This document shows, one piece after another, positions 20,454 to 32,882 of a stretch of DNA of 64,000 nt (positions are counted from its first letter, which is position 1; each line of letters begins with the position of its first letter). The stretch lies in NCBI RefSeq assembly GCF_945859705.1, contig NC_079135.1, forward strand, positions 29,189,679-29,253,678. Reading direction: 5' to 3'. Source of the DNA: Episyrphus balteatus (taxonomy: Eukaryota > Arthropoda > Insecta > Diptera > Syrphidae). The notes under the pieces are model-generated. The model was given only the letters and a program-made list of their open reading frames with translations, did no database searches and had not been told where the DNA came from. Both the position numbers and the translations under genes were made by a program.

Positions 20454-23400
20454 TTATATGTATCATTAACTTATTTTTCCAAAATCTTTGAGAAAAAAAT
20501 AAATTTTGAAAAAAATATAGTAAAAACATTTAGGAAAGTTCAATATGGCGTTTTGAGGTTGCATAAATAGTTTTGCAAGCAAACCAAATACTCGGAAATT
20601 TGTATTCAAAATTGGACCGAATATTTGTTCAGTCGCTGACAGAAACTTATTTATGTTTCCTATTTTCTTGCATTTTATCTACATCCATTCTTTCTATATA
20701 AACCTGATTTCACAGTCTCTATATTATTTTATATAAGATTACAGGTGAAATCCACCTTCCTTTTAAAGGTTTTTCTTTATCTAACTCACAAAGACATTCC
20801 AATCGACTCACTCTGGCAATAAATCTGAATAATTTGAAATTTTCAATGTTCAATTTTTTTCCAGACAGACAGTAGAAGTAGATACAAAAAAAAATACGAA
20901 TTTGAATTGTTTGGGCCTTCCACATCAATGCATTTATTATTCGAATGAGAGTACGAGTGGGTTTATGCTGTATGCCAGTTGTTATATAGACCGATTGACG
21001 TTTTATTATGATAATCTTTCGTTTGAGTTCCTTTAGGTTTAAAGTCGTTTTTATAGACGATTAGAGAGATAGACGTCTTGAGAGTAGAAGTATTTCTATG
21101 TGTTTGCTTATAACATCTTCGATATCCAACCATAATAATTCTCCTTTACAAGGCAAACAAAAAAATGATGAATTATGAATGAAAATGAAGGGTTGTTATG
21201 TATTATGACTCGAGGGAGCTGTAAAAGATCCCGATCAGCTCTACACACTATGAAATATTTATTTATGAATTTATAGATTATGTTTAGGCAACGATTTAAG
21301 GACTTTTCTTTATTCAAAGTGATGTGTGATTGACCTTTTGATTGAAGTATTATTCAGAAGAAGAATTTTGAATTTGATAAAGGGAAAGATTTATGACTTC
21401 TAAAATGTTCCAATCCAATCCATATAAATATTTATAAACTTTTAACTTTTTGTTATTTTTTCTTGGATCAAATAGGACGAAATTGTTCTATTTTGGTCAG
21501 TTGTGTGGCCAAGAGATAAAAAGCTATGGTAGACCCTTTCTATATCATGCAATTTTAATTCGTCAAAAGATTTTTGCGTGTTCAAACTTTAGATTTGCTA
21601 TCCTCACTTTGTCGCAAAAGTCGAAGTTTTGCCACTTCAACCATCCTGCAACAAAATCAAAGAAAAACCACAAAAAACTTTCTAGGAACACCAAAAACTA
21701 GGTGAAGTTTTATCGTCATTTTGAAAAAAAAAGGACATTAAAATTATTAACAACTAACTCTTGAAAGTTTATTTTCGAAAGAGTCGAAAGAAAGAAGTCA
21801 AAATTCACTCTCAAGGTGTGTGTGTGTGGTTCTGGGAAAAGTTATTCCTTTTCAAACTTCCGTCAAATACGGACACAAACTTTTTGGCAAATAGTTTCCT
21901 ACCTTTGCTATAGGTAGGTACACCTCTTTGGAAAAGTGAATTTTTAAAATGCCAAAATAAAGTTTTCGCTGACCGAAAATATTTGATGAGAAGCTTCCGA
22001 GAAATTCTTCAACATCACCGCAGTTGTCACCACGCCTTTTAGTTTGTTTTTTTTTTTTGTTTTTTGATTTTTCTTGGAGAAAATCGGTTGCCAAAATTCG
22101 TTCGGTTGTCAATTCTTTGCTTATCAATGAAGGAAGATAAATATTATGTTACCGTAGCATTCCTTGCCGCCACCCTCTTAAAAAAGGATCAACATCATCT
22201 ACATTGAATTCCATTTATCCTACAAAACCCAACGATTCTATTTCAGTACCTACACCTCTTTGTCATTTCTTCTTCTTGATGGCAGGGGCAATGTAAATCT
22301 ATAAGTTAAACCGTTTTTCATTCGCCTTCCTCGAAATCGTCGGTCGTTCCCTATCTTCGGAATTGTCAGGGTTTTCCTTTGGCTTTCTTTTTTCTTTGTT
22401 CTTCATTCTGGCATAGTGACATGCACGCCGGAATTGATTGCACGATTCTGCAGCGAAAAGAGCAACGAATAACGTCCTTGTTTTTAGGGGGTTTTATGTA
22501 GTGTGGGGAGGGATAACCCCAAAGTCATGATGCCAGAACTCTCTCTCTCTCTAGTATAGTGTTTGGAATGCTCTAAATCTGAGTTTAGGAGCGTTTTATC
22601 ATCTCCACCAACACCGAACCGACATTGTTCGTTTTCCCATTATATAAGACTTTAGAAAGAAAGGACGACCGACGACGACGACTATACGATCCGATGAGAA
22701 TGAGGATGGCTAAGGACCAGGAAAGAGTTAACTGGCTGAATGACTGTGTTCTTTGCTAATGATGGATTGTCAGCAGAAAAATAGTAAAAAGTACGACTTG
22801 AAAGCAAAAAACTGAAAAAAAGAAGAAGGTGATTTGGCTAGGGTGGCTAAGGAATATGTGTGCATGTACATATGTTTGTATGTTTATATGGTTTATGAGT
22901 CTGCAATTTTGCAGAGTTAAGTCCTATTAAATCGGAAAAGGACATCAAGTTGAATGGCGGGATTATTTTCATTGCGCAACATGAAAAGGGTCATTAAGTA
23001 TTTTTATATATATAGAAAGTTATAGGTATGATTTTTCTTTGGTTTATTGAGACGTTTTGATAGAAAAGAAGAAAAATGTCCTTCTGATCAAAGGACACCA
23101 CCGAGTAGGGAAAGGCTTGTGTGGTTCTTTGGTTGTTGGAGATATATCTTTGACAATGCAATTTACTGCAATTGAATGAAACGAAATAAAATTCCCGAAG
23201 CTTTATCAAAGGAATACTGTTCTTAAATGATGTGATTGCATTTTGGTAAAGAATTTTATGTCAGAAAGGTGGTATCTTGGAGTTGTTTGTGAAGGTAACT
23301 TATATGGTTTTATGAAGTTTTATAGTATTAAAAACGAGAATTATCAATTTAATTTAAGTTGGATAAGGAGTCTTAACTTGAACTTTAAACTCAACTGTGG

Positions 23401-23950
23401 CAAAAACAAAAAAAAGTGTTATATGTTTCACCAGTTTGTATGTTTGGGGGTTCATCTGTTTCATTGTAACTTCCAAACTACTTAATCTAATTTAACAAAT
23501 GAGGTATCGGTGGAATCTTCTTTCTTGCCCACTGGATATAGGCTATGTGAAATTCCATGAAACTGATCATGTTCATATGAGATCACCTGGCACAACCAAA
23601 CAATGCATTATTGCGGTAATAAGCGATCCTTAGCTATATATTAAAGCTGTAAACAATGGCTCACACAAGGTATTCAGGTTTGGCTATGGCATTGACCATT
23701 TAGACAAAAAGTTCTATAGACTTTTTTGTGCGAAAGATAACTGATTGGCTCTTTGCCAAATTTCTTAGACTGAGATGATAAGGCCAGCAAAAAATCAGCT
23801 CTATTCAGCAACAAATGCATAATCTACCTACAGCAAATCTACCTCTTGGCCACGGTTTTACCGCTATCATTTACTGAGTAACAAGCTAAGCCTAATTAAA
23901 TTATTTAGTATTGAATTGAGTACGTAGAACTATTGAACGCGATGAATTAT
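20454..23950. other. No recognisable gene
   Basis: AT-rich up to about 22.2 kb, then a slightly GC-richer block (22.2-22.9 kb) with a (CT)n run at about 22541 and CGACGACGACG near 22670. Open frames of 69-91 codons carry no known motifs. Confidence 0.4.
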
Positions 23951-23959
23951 ACTATCAAT

Positions 23960-25190
23960 GAATTAAGTCAAACAAAGGTGGCCGAAAATTAATAATTGAC
24001 GGCTACGATTATCACTTTAAAAACAAGTAGGTCCTGTTTTCCGATGGAGCTGTTCCCAGAGGAAGAATAAATTTTATAAGGGAAGAGTCAGAACTACGTT
24101 TGAAGAAGGAGAACACATAATCCTGATTCTTGTGCTAAGGAAATTATTAAAACAAATAGCAGCATAAAAACAGTTGCAGAATCTTTGTCTTTGAATCCAT
24201 CGCAGATTATCCGTGATAGTGTAGTTGAATGTGAATCCTCTGTAAGACCATGTTTACCTTCTACTTCTGCCCAAAAGCAAAACATTTCTCGTGTTCGGGC
24301 GTCTACAATTAAAGAACCCCAAAATATCAATGATATTAATATACCGGATGATTTAAAACATCTTGATGGTGAATTATTTGTGTTATCAGAGAAAGAAAGT
24401 GATGGCAACAAAATTATATTATTAGGAACAGTGTCCAGTCTATTTCTCTGACAAACATCTAAATGTTGGTTAATGGACGGTACTTTTTATGTCGTTCCCA
24501 CTGTCATGCGTCAATTGTTTACAGTTCATGGTCAGATTGAAAACAGTGTTGTCCCACTTATTTTTTGTTTCATGTCAAAGAAGACAATTAAGTGCTATGA
24601 ATTATTTTTTTCCGAGTTGCTTAGAGTTGCCAAAGAGTTCAAAATTCAGTTACAGCCCGAAAGAATCATAACTGATTTCGAAAAGGCTATAGTTTCGGCT
24701 GCGAAAGATTTTTTTCCGCTCACAGATTTCAGAGGATGCTTGTTTCACTTCGGCCAAATTATTTGGCGACGAGTGCAACAAAAAGGATTTGCGAGCAAAT
24801 ACGGGAACTCTAATGAGTTTGATCAAAAGCTTAGCTTTTGTGCCACCCGAAGAAGTCTCTTCCTATTATGACTCCTTGCAAAATAGTTTAAAAGACGACG
24901 AAGACGCACTTAGTATGGCAGAGTGGTTCAAAATAAACTACATTCGAAATGGAAGTAGGCAAGTGCAATACTCTCCTAACTTTTGGTCTGTATATGACAG
25001 AGCAGAAAAACAATTTCCGCGAACGCAAAATAATGCTGAAGCGTGGCATCGCAGGCTGAAAGTTTTAGTTGGGAGAAAAAGTGCTGGCTTATACAAAATC
25101 ATTGGATATTTGAGAAAGGAAACTATTGTAGTTAAAACTGAACTAGAAAAGTTAAGAAATGGACAAGAGAAATTATTTAAAAAGAACTAA
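23960..25190 (+). pseudogene. FLYWCH-type MULE transposase, frameshifted
   Basis: Decayed transposase of a Mutator-like DNA element. A FLYWCH-like zinc finger (about 23970-24115) is split by a frameshift: GGRKLIIDGYDYHFKNK, then WSCSQRKNKFYKGRVRTTF and EEGEHII, with Tyr where the second Cys is expected. A linker follows (24121-24451; SLNPSQIIRDSV, SRVRASTIKEP). After a stop at 24451 the MULE core opens with MDGTFYVVPTVMRQLFTVHG, then ERIITDFEKAIVSAAKDFFP and GCLFHFGQIIWRRVQQKGF. A frameshift near 24810 leads to SLAFVPPEEV and NNAEAWHRRLKVLVGRK, ending at 25190. The acidic triad candidates D (DGTF), D (TDFE) and E (AEAWH) are all visible. Its right end shares the period-15 array with the element at 2445-5284. 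Confidence 0.88.
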
Positions 25191-25722
25191 TGTGTTAAAA
25201 TCACGAGCTTTGAAAAAAATCATGAGAAATAGGCAGAAAATGAGTAAAACAGGTTTTTTGCGTCGCATAGCCTATAGTATACAGTTGAATTAATTTTGAT
25301 TACATTTTTTTTTGTTTTGTTTCAAAAGAATATTACTTTACTTTATGTTTTTTTTCTTTGTTTTAAAAGAATATTACCTACTTTTCTTTATGTTTTTTTT
25401 TTTTTCTTTGTTTTTAAAGAATATTACTTTAATTTATGTTTTTTCTTATATGTTATATTTATTAAAGGTTACAATAAAATGCATTTAGAAAAACATCTCA
25501 TTTTTTAATTTGTTTTGATTTTTTTATGATTTCGATTTTGTAATCAAAACTAGTTTTGATTGCAAAATCGGGATAGTAAAAAACGGGATTATAAAAATCG
25601 GGATTATAAGAAACGGGATTACAAAAAGCGGGATTATAAAAAGCGGGATTATAAAAAACTGAATTTTGATAGCGGGATTTTGAAAAACAGGATTATAAAA
25701 AGCGGGATATCGAACCCAACCC
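25191..25722 (+). mobile_element. 3' flank and right terminus of the MULE
   Basis: 25213-25260 matches 2631-2680. A segment with TTTAGAAAAACATCTCATTT corresponds to 5025-5050 in the other element. It is followed by an imperfect hairpin around ACTAGT (25530-25575), a period-15 CGGGATTATAAAAAG array (25568-25713) and the terminus CGGGATATCGAACCCAACCC ending at 25722. The expected left terminus and a 9-bp duplication of TCAGAATAT were not found upstream, so the left end is probably lost or diverged. Confidence 0.8.
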
Positions 25723-26049
25723 TCAGAATATACACTCAGATTTTTAAAAGTTTTGTCTAACAGTAACAGAACAAAATTTTTTTTCTAAATTTCTACGTTC
25801 TTAAACCTCTTGACTTACATGAATCTGCTTGTTTGCTGGATAATTATAAATCCCTATAGTTTTGACGGGCTGTTCTTGAAGATTGACAAACCATTGCATA
25901 AGTTTTATAATCGACAAAAATTGCTTTTTTCAGTCTATTCCTGTATATTCTTCTCCAAAAAGCGGAACAAATCTCTGCTAAATTTCAGTGAGTATAAAAT
26001 TGTTGCACTAGAAATTTTTTAGTATCAATCTTTCTTTGCAAAAAAATTA

Positions 26050-26295
26050 ATGTTTTTGTTTTCGACGATTTGCTTTTCAAACGTTTTTGAAGTTATCTTT
26101 CTAACCACTCAAGTTATATTAGATGGATCTAAAACTGTTATATTTGTACGCTGGGATACCACAAGGCTCCGTCCTATCACCCATATTTTTTCTTGTTTTC
26201 ATCAAAGACATTTGACGAATAATTTCAAAACATCTTTACTGTTGTTCTGACGATCAGATTTTTTCTAATCTGATCCCTCAATTGAAACTACTTTT
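26050..26295 (+). pseudogene. Reverse-transcriptase palm fragment
   Basis: Reads EVIFLTTQVILDGSKTVIF, then after a frameshift YAGIPQGSVLSPIFFLVFIK and DI-stop, then ISKHLYCCSDDQIFSNLI. This matches motif B (GxPQGSxLSP) and a degenerated motif C (C-S-DD where xADD is expected) of LINE reverse transcriptases. At least one frameshift and one stop break it. It differs from the 41-kb LINE (GVPQGSHLGP). Confidence 0.8.
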
Positions 26296-28006
26296 TTAAA
26301 TTACCTACTGAAAATCAATTTTGAAGTGTCTATCCGGTGTACTTTTCATACAAATCTAATGAAACAAAACATTTCAGTCAATTTTATTATTCATATGTAA
26401 GTCATAACATTTCAAAAATTAATTTTTCTGACATCTCAATGAATCATCAGAATAAACATTAAATTGAACTCATATGTGTCTGAAATTTTAAAATACAATT
26501 TTAATTATCTCTTCTATAGTTTACATCCAAACGATCATATAGATTCCCATCACCATATCCACATGTCATAGAAAAGATAGGTTCTTCCCCCCTTAATTCA
26601 CTTAAATGCTATGTTTTATGAATGTTCGATTCTAAATTTATGAGACTTAAACGCCCTTCTTTTTTATAATGGAATTCCCATGAATAACAAATCAACCTGT
26701 TCACACGACGAGTTCATTGAATTGCATATAGAGCTCCACTCCTACGCGCTCTCTATACTTTCCTGAATCCATTTATATCTTCATATAGTCGATTCGATAT
26801 TTCCCCAGATGTGCATTTAATTGCACCGCATTTCAACCCCATTTTTCTTTTTCTAAATCTCCTGATGGTGAAGTCAGTTGCAGGCTATATATCTAAAGAC
26901 CAATTTGAATTCAATCCGATATCTCAGGAAGGATACAAAAAAAATCGATGAGGGAAGAACAAGATGTGATACATTTATTCACTATTCTATGCCTCAATCT
27001 AAACAAATTAGCTGCCATACATAACATCGATTGGACATCATGGGGTCTTTTTTACCCCCCTTTCGGTCTGGTCTGGGTCTTCTATTTATATGCCTTTGGT
27101 TTTGTGTCCTTGCAACTAAACTATACGACACGATGACGATGCCGACGATTATTTTGTTTGTTCGTTCGTTCTTTCGAAGCCTGCCTGGAAAGAAGGAACT
27201 ACTCTGTGGGCCTTGATTTACTGTCGATCTACATTTGAATCTCATTTTATTTATCTTCATCGATTGCGATGTTATTGTTGTTGTTTTTTGTTGTTGGTTA
27301 TTGTATATAACAGGAAGCCAAGCCAAAAACTCCACTGTTGTAGGGTATCTCCCTATATAAACCATGGAATGGATATTGATTCCAATGAATCTCTTTTCCT
27401 GGTAGTATGGTGACGGCATGATATCGCTTTATTGGATCTTGCATCCGGGCGGTACGATGGTGGTGGCGGTGAAAAGTAATTTCATCTCGGACTTTTGCTT
27501 TGAAGTTCGAACAAAAAATGAATGCGATACTTTATACCGCACATAAAGATACAAATATATATCTAGAAAAAGAGTAATAACACAACAATTGCCAACAACA
27601 CTTTTCATAGAGGGCTATCGATTACATTGAAGACGCGCGCGACACCATTAATTCCAAATGAAAACATTTCCACATCATTTTTAGTGCTGCTGCTGTTCCA
27701 GCTCCTGTATTGCTGTACTGTTGTTTCGGCTATGGTGATGGTGCTGCTCCTGTTTCTGCTTTGCATTTTCTATTTTATATATATTCTATCAAATGATAGT
27801 GTGGTTTTTCGACACAGTGGGGCGGTTAGATGGTCATGGGGGATTTAATTTATAGGAAAGACAATTTTTAACGAGGATTTATTTTTAAAATACAAATTAT
27901 AGATGGAATTCAATTTTCTCGGTTATTTTTTTTTTTTTTTGTGAAAAATAAAACTCAATATTTTATCGAGTCACCACTTCCAGCAACTGGCATTATAAAA
28001 AAATTA
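26296..28006. other. Unique-looking DNA, no exon recognised
   Basis: Moderately GC-rich from 26.5 to 27.8 kb. Several open frames overlap on both strands at 26994-27419 (the longest is 141 codons, minus). They show no domain and no splice-flanked structure, so they are treated as chance openings. Confidence 0.4.
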
Positions 28007-28014
28007 CTTTGTTA

Positions 28015-29235
28015 CAGAGATCAGAAATAAATCTCAACCTTTTGAAAGGTTCCTCAATATCTCTTATTTGTCGCCATTTTCAATAAAGGTCATAAAATAA
28101 CCTTTATTTTTACAAAAGAAAAATTCGGTCAAGGTCTGAGAGAAAACTTTATTTTGTATTTTTTTATGTTTCGGTCAACCAGTGAGATTTAACGCTGAGA
28201 GAAAAAAATAAATCTCATCTGCAAATGTATCAATTCCTAGAGACATGGGAGTGGTGCCATATGGAAGCTTATATTCTCAGCTAGACAGCTACCTGATTTT
28301 TGGATTTTTTTTTTTCAAAATTCCGGGAAAATCGCGTTTGAAAGTTGGGGTAAATTTTTTTTTCGAAAAATCCCCGAGTCTTTGAACGCTCCTGGAAGCC
28401 AAACCGCTTGAGAGCAATTTTTGGGAGTGATGCCAAATGATACATTGTGTCATGGACCTACGCTTTGCACAATGTCAAATTTTTAAAAAATCATCTTCCA
28501 TGTTAAACCGCCACATCATGCCAATTTTTTTCAGAATCGGGCTTAACTTTTTTTTTACCTTTAAGTTTGAGAACGCTTGTACCTACAGGGATGGGAGTTG
28601 TACCCAAATGTAGGTTAGAGTCCCCGCTACCTTTTGGCATCAAGCAATTTTTTTTCATTTTTTTTTTTTTTCAAAATTCCGAGATATAGCCGTTTGAAGT
28701 TGGGCAGGCGGAAACGCTTCTGGAAGCTGAACGCTTTGACCTAGATATTAGAACATCGGTCTCCTGAAATATTCGAAATTGCATTGGTTGTTCTTGTCGT
28801 CCCAGCGACTCAAATCACAGTGGAAAACACATTTTTGTCTTTAGATTTTACTTTAAACGAAAAGAGATATAATCTTGGGTCTAAAGAACTTTGAGAGTCT
28901 ATTTAATACATAAACGTAGAAAAAACATCCTTTTCATTTTTATTTTTGCAATATAAAGACATTCTTGACATATTCGACATTTTCCTTTGAATTGACCATT
29001 TTTGATTTATTTTCAGCGAAAACGGTTAAAAGTTGACTTTTTCCATTTATTTTTGTGTAAAAATCTCAACCATTAAGAGATATTTAAAAAAATTAAAAAT
29101 AAATCTCAACCGATAACCTTTATTTTTTATTTTAAAAAATAAATCTCAAACCTTAACCGAAACTATTTAAAGTAATGTGGTAACTCAGAGACAAACCAAT
29201 TGAAAATAAAGGTTGACTGTTATTTCTGATCTCTG
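28015..29235. mobile_element. 1.2-kb non-autonomous hAT-like element
   Basis: Perfect 16-bp terminal inverted repeats CAGAGATCAGAAATAA. An 8-bp target duplication CTTTGTTA is exact on both sides (28007-28014, 29236-29243). Eight-base duplications and CAGAG-type ends are typical of hAT transposons. Inside, the word AAATAAATCTCAAC recurs near both ends (28025, 29098, 29142). Two similar internal segments (28245-28440, 28580-28740) suggest an internal duplication. No transposase. Confidence 0.9.
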
Positions 29236-29348
29236 CTTTGTTATGTATAGATAAACTATATTTTGAATGTTTTTTAGAAAAATATTAATTTATGGATTTT
29301 TGACGAATTTAATTTAATTTTGACGATTTAAATTTATATGATTAAAGA

Positions 29349-29935
29349 CCATTAGACAAGTTATAATAATTTGGTTTCTAGAAAAACATATTTCTCGCCA
29401 ATATATTTTGTTAAAAAAATTTTTTTTTTCAATATTTTCTGAAAAAAAAGTGTAGGTTTTCTACATATTCATAAATAAAAGGTTTTAATCTATATGACTG
29501 TATTCCAAACTTTTCAAAAATCAAAATTTTTTTCGTTAACTTTTTTGATTGAAAAATAGGCTATTTTTTCAAATTAAATTCGTTGAAAATCCATAAATTA
29601 ATATTTTTTTTTTAAAGGTTCAAAATAGATAAAAAAACAAACATAGTAAATTTCGACCAGGTTTTGTTTAAATCCAACCATTTTTGTAAAAGATAAAAAT
29701 AAAAAACCCAAATATCGTATTTTTGCATTTTTCTCAATATTTTTGAGGTTGTTATAAAATAATGGTTTCAGTAAAAGATGAAGACATTTTTATTATCTAC
29801 TATACTTTTGATATATAAATTGTAAAAAAAAAAACACGATTTTTGACACCCACCCCACTTTCCACCAATTTGTTTGTGGGCAACTTATTTTTCCCCTTTC
29901 ATATGCCATTTATCCTAAATTTTACCAGCAATATT
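29349..29935 (+). repeat. Dispersed repeat, copy 1
   Basis: Matches the reverse complement of 53600-54262. Shared words include ATTTCTCGCCAATAT, GAAAAATAGGCTATTTTTTC, CCAACCATTTTTGTAAAAGA, CACCCCACTTT and CCCCTTTCATATRCCATTTA. No coding content; the element class is unknown. Confidence 0.8.
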
Positions 29936-32275
29936 ATGCTGCTAATAATTTTTTCAACTTTTGACTTCTAAAAACCGGAATGGTTTTGATTTTATATATA
30001 AAAACAAATAGATCGCGTTTTTTCGCAACTATTTTTTTTTTCGTTGGGCCCTATTTTAGAATATTTTACAAAGTTCTATTCTTTTTAAATCAAAATGAAG
30101 TGAAATTATAAAAAATCGGGTCTATGGAAGCAACCGTTAATTATGTTTTTTGAAATAAAAAACTTTTGTCAATAGATAGAATTTGCCTTTAGAAGAAAAT
30201 GTGGTCAAATCTTTTTAATAGCCTCATGAAAATTAAAAATTTCGATTTTTTTTAATCGAAAAAAAGTACAGTCAAATTAAGTTTAGACATCAAAACAAGT
30301 ATTTAAGCTTTTTTTTGCATTTTATTGTTCCTTGAAATCTAAATAAAAAATAAAAATACAAAATAGCGTATACCTCATCCCCGTGTTTCTCCCCCATAAA
30401 AACCAATCTCTAGAGGCAAAAACAACAACCTCTAAACAAGCAAAAATAATGTACTATTTTTTTTTAATTTACAGCAACTCCTTAAATACTATTTTCAGGA
30501 TATTTGTTATGTGGCCAATAAAATGAAATACTTTCTTTCAATAAAATTTGATAATAATTTTATTAATTTAAAAATTTTTAAATATAGCCTCAAAGAGGCT
30601 AAATTATGTGGTATACCTTTGACGACTGAATGAGAAATGTAAGGATTCAATTAAAACAAAAGAGCTGACCTCCAAACTTGAAACATTTGGAATGAATTTG
30701 TGGACAGTGTATGATGTTGCCAAATGCATACATAGAAAAAAAAACTAAGGCCAATTTAAATTAATAAAAAAATAGAGTTTTATTAATTGTGTTATTATGC
30801 AATAAAAAGTTTAGCTTTTTATTTAATTTTTGTTGGAACATTTAAAGAAGGCATTTTCTCATATGTGGAAATTATATTGCTTTTTTCATATAGCTACACA
30901 ATTAAAAATACATTAGAAAATGTGCAATTTTGATGTTTTTCATGAAATGATTATTCAAAATTAGGGCCAAAAATGAAAAATTCGCTTAAACCATATTTCA
31001 ATTTTATTCATTACCTTTAAATTGACTTATATATCATAGGTGTTTTTTACTTCAGTTTCTTACAAACTATGCAAGAAAAAAGTTGTTTTGGACTATTTTG
31101 CAAAAACTGTTACTGAAATATTAAAAAATAAGGTATGAAAAAAATTAAAAAAATAAAAATGTGGCTAGACCATATTTTAGATTAAATGTCAATCTTTCAT
31201 TAGAAAATTAGTTTTTTGCAATAAGTGTTCTGTGGACCTCACAAACTGTGCAGAAATTTTCCAAATTTCTCGTTTTTCTCAAAATTTTATCCGGAGGCCT
31301 CTTAATTGGTGTACCCAACAACCTACAATCTTTGTTAAATTTGACTTCATCCCAATTTAGAGGCCCCACTGTGAAATAACAACATTGATACCAAACATGA
31401 TACCAGATAACAAATTTCTGTGTCCATGTATCCTTTCCCCGCACCAAGCTTCAGGACAAGCGAAAGACATGCGCTCGGAGTAAGGTCGTGTAAATTTAAC
31501 AGAGACAGCGAGTTTCATACCCGCTGTATCTGTATTTGTGTGTAGTATGTTGTGATATAACGATAAATCACAGCATGGACCGGGATAGATGCTGTCAGGA
31601 AGTTTGTTGTGCATGGAAGCATTTCTTGCTGCAGAAGCACAACACCAGCTCCAACAGTATAGAGCAGCACTTGCACATACTATGTAGAAGGCTGGTGGCA
31701 TCAAAACACTACACAGCACAACAGCAGTACCATGCAACCATAAATAAAACATCGGATGTTGTATATATGCTGTTTATTTGTTTATACATAAAAATTTATA
31801 TTTTTGTACATATATATACATAGATGCTTCACTTTTTTATAGCAAGTAGTAGGTACCCAGTACGAAGGAAGCATGTGAAGCTGATGTCTCACGTTATAAT
31901 ATGTCCTCCTACTGCCACTCGTATACTGTTTGGTGTTGCTGCTGCTGCTAGTGGCAGGCAAGCAGGCAAACGATATGATGCAGTGAAAGCACTGTTATCG
32001 TAATAGCATGCGAAAAGTAAACATCTCAACGCGGTCGATATTCACATTCCATGGTATAGTTTATAGTTTTGTTGTTGTTTTTTAGTTTTGTTTTTGTTGA
32101 GCTTGGATCTGAATTCTTGCTCGGGATATTTGTTTTGGTGTTCGTTTTGTCAGACCAACGATTTGAGTTATGAATATGCAAATGAGGATAACGCACAGAC
32201 AAAAATACACAGCACACAGAGAATTCAACAGTGACGGATGAAAGTTTTCTTACATTTTTTAATTCCCAGAAATCT
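29936..32275. other. No recognisable gene
   Basis: AT-rich to 31.2 kb. At 31290-31370 there is a short inverted pair (GAGGCCTCTTAATTGG against CCAATTTAGAGGCCCC) of transposon-end character. At 31.4-32.0 kb there is unique GC-richer DNA with CTGCTGCTGCT. An open minus frame of 131 codons (31357-31752) has no known domain. Confidence 0.4.
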
Positions 32276-32882
32276 TATCATACCAAGCAAAGCAAAAGTG
32301 ACATTTTTAAGTAAATTTGCTTTCAAAGTCTAAATTCTTATAAAATTAACAAAAACCCATAAAAATATATAATTTTCAAAAAAAAATTTCAACTTTGGAA
32401 AGCAAAATCTTAGAAACTATTTGGCTGACAGAAACAATCTTAGTCTCAAATTGTAGGAATTTATTTTAACTTAAACATAGGATTATATTGCTTAAATGAA
32501 AAATTATTCGTTTATGTCTAAAATCACCAACAAATTAAATGTTCGTTTTTGAACTTTTTTATGGATATTTAACAATTTTATCATACCAAGAAAAGAAAAA
32601 GTGATACTTTTTAGTAAATTGGCTTTCAAAGTCGAAATTCTTACAAAATTTACAAAAAAACCTAAAAAATATATCGTTTTCAAGAAAATTTGCAACTTTG
32701 GAAAGCAAAATCTTAGGAACTATTTGGCTGAGAGAGACAGTCTTAGTCTCAAATTGTAGGAATTTATTTTAACTTTAAGATAGGATTATATTTATTTGAT
32801 GAAAAACTATTGTTTCATTTCTAAAATCACCAAAAAATTAAATGTTCGTTTTTGGACTTTTTTTTTTGATATTTAACAGTTT
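32276..32882 (+). repeat. Tandem duplication, 303-bp unit, two copies
   Basis: Copy 1 starts at 32276 and copy 2 at 32579. They share TATCATACCAAG, GGCTTTCAAAGT-type words, TTGGAAAGCAAAATCTTAG, TCTTAGTCTCAAATTGTAGG and AAATTAAATGTTCGTTTTTG. Roughly 85-90% identical by eye. No coding role seen. Confidence 0.92.

Noticed and set aside
25560..25760. Open frame with repeated KKRDY peptides
   Set aside because: A by-product of the 15-bp (five-codon) terminal array of the MULE, not a gene.
26994..27419. 141-codon minus-strand frame
   Set aside because: Overlaps several open frames on both strands in a stop-poor GC-richer patch. Its text has no known domain or splice context.
31357..31752. 131-codon minus-strand frame, Cys/Ala-rich
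   Set aside because: No domain, opposite-strand frame also open, microsatellite-like CTG content.
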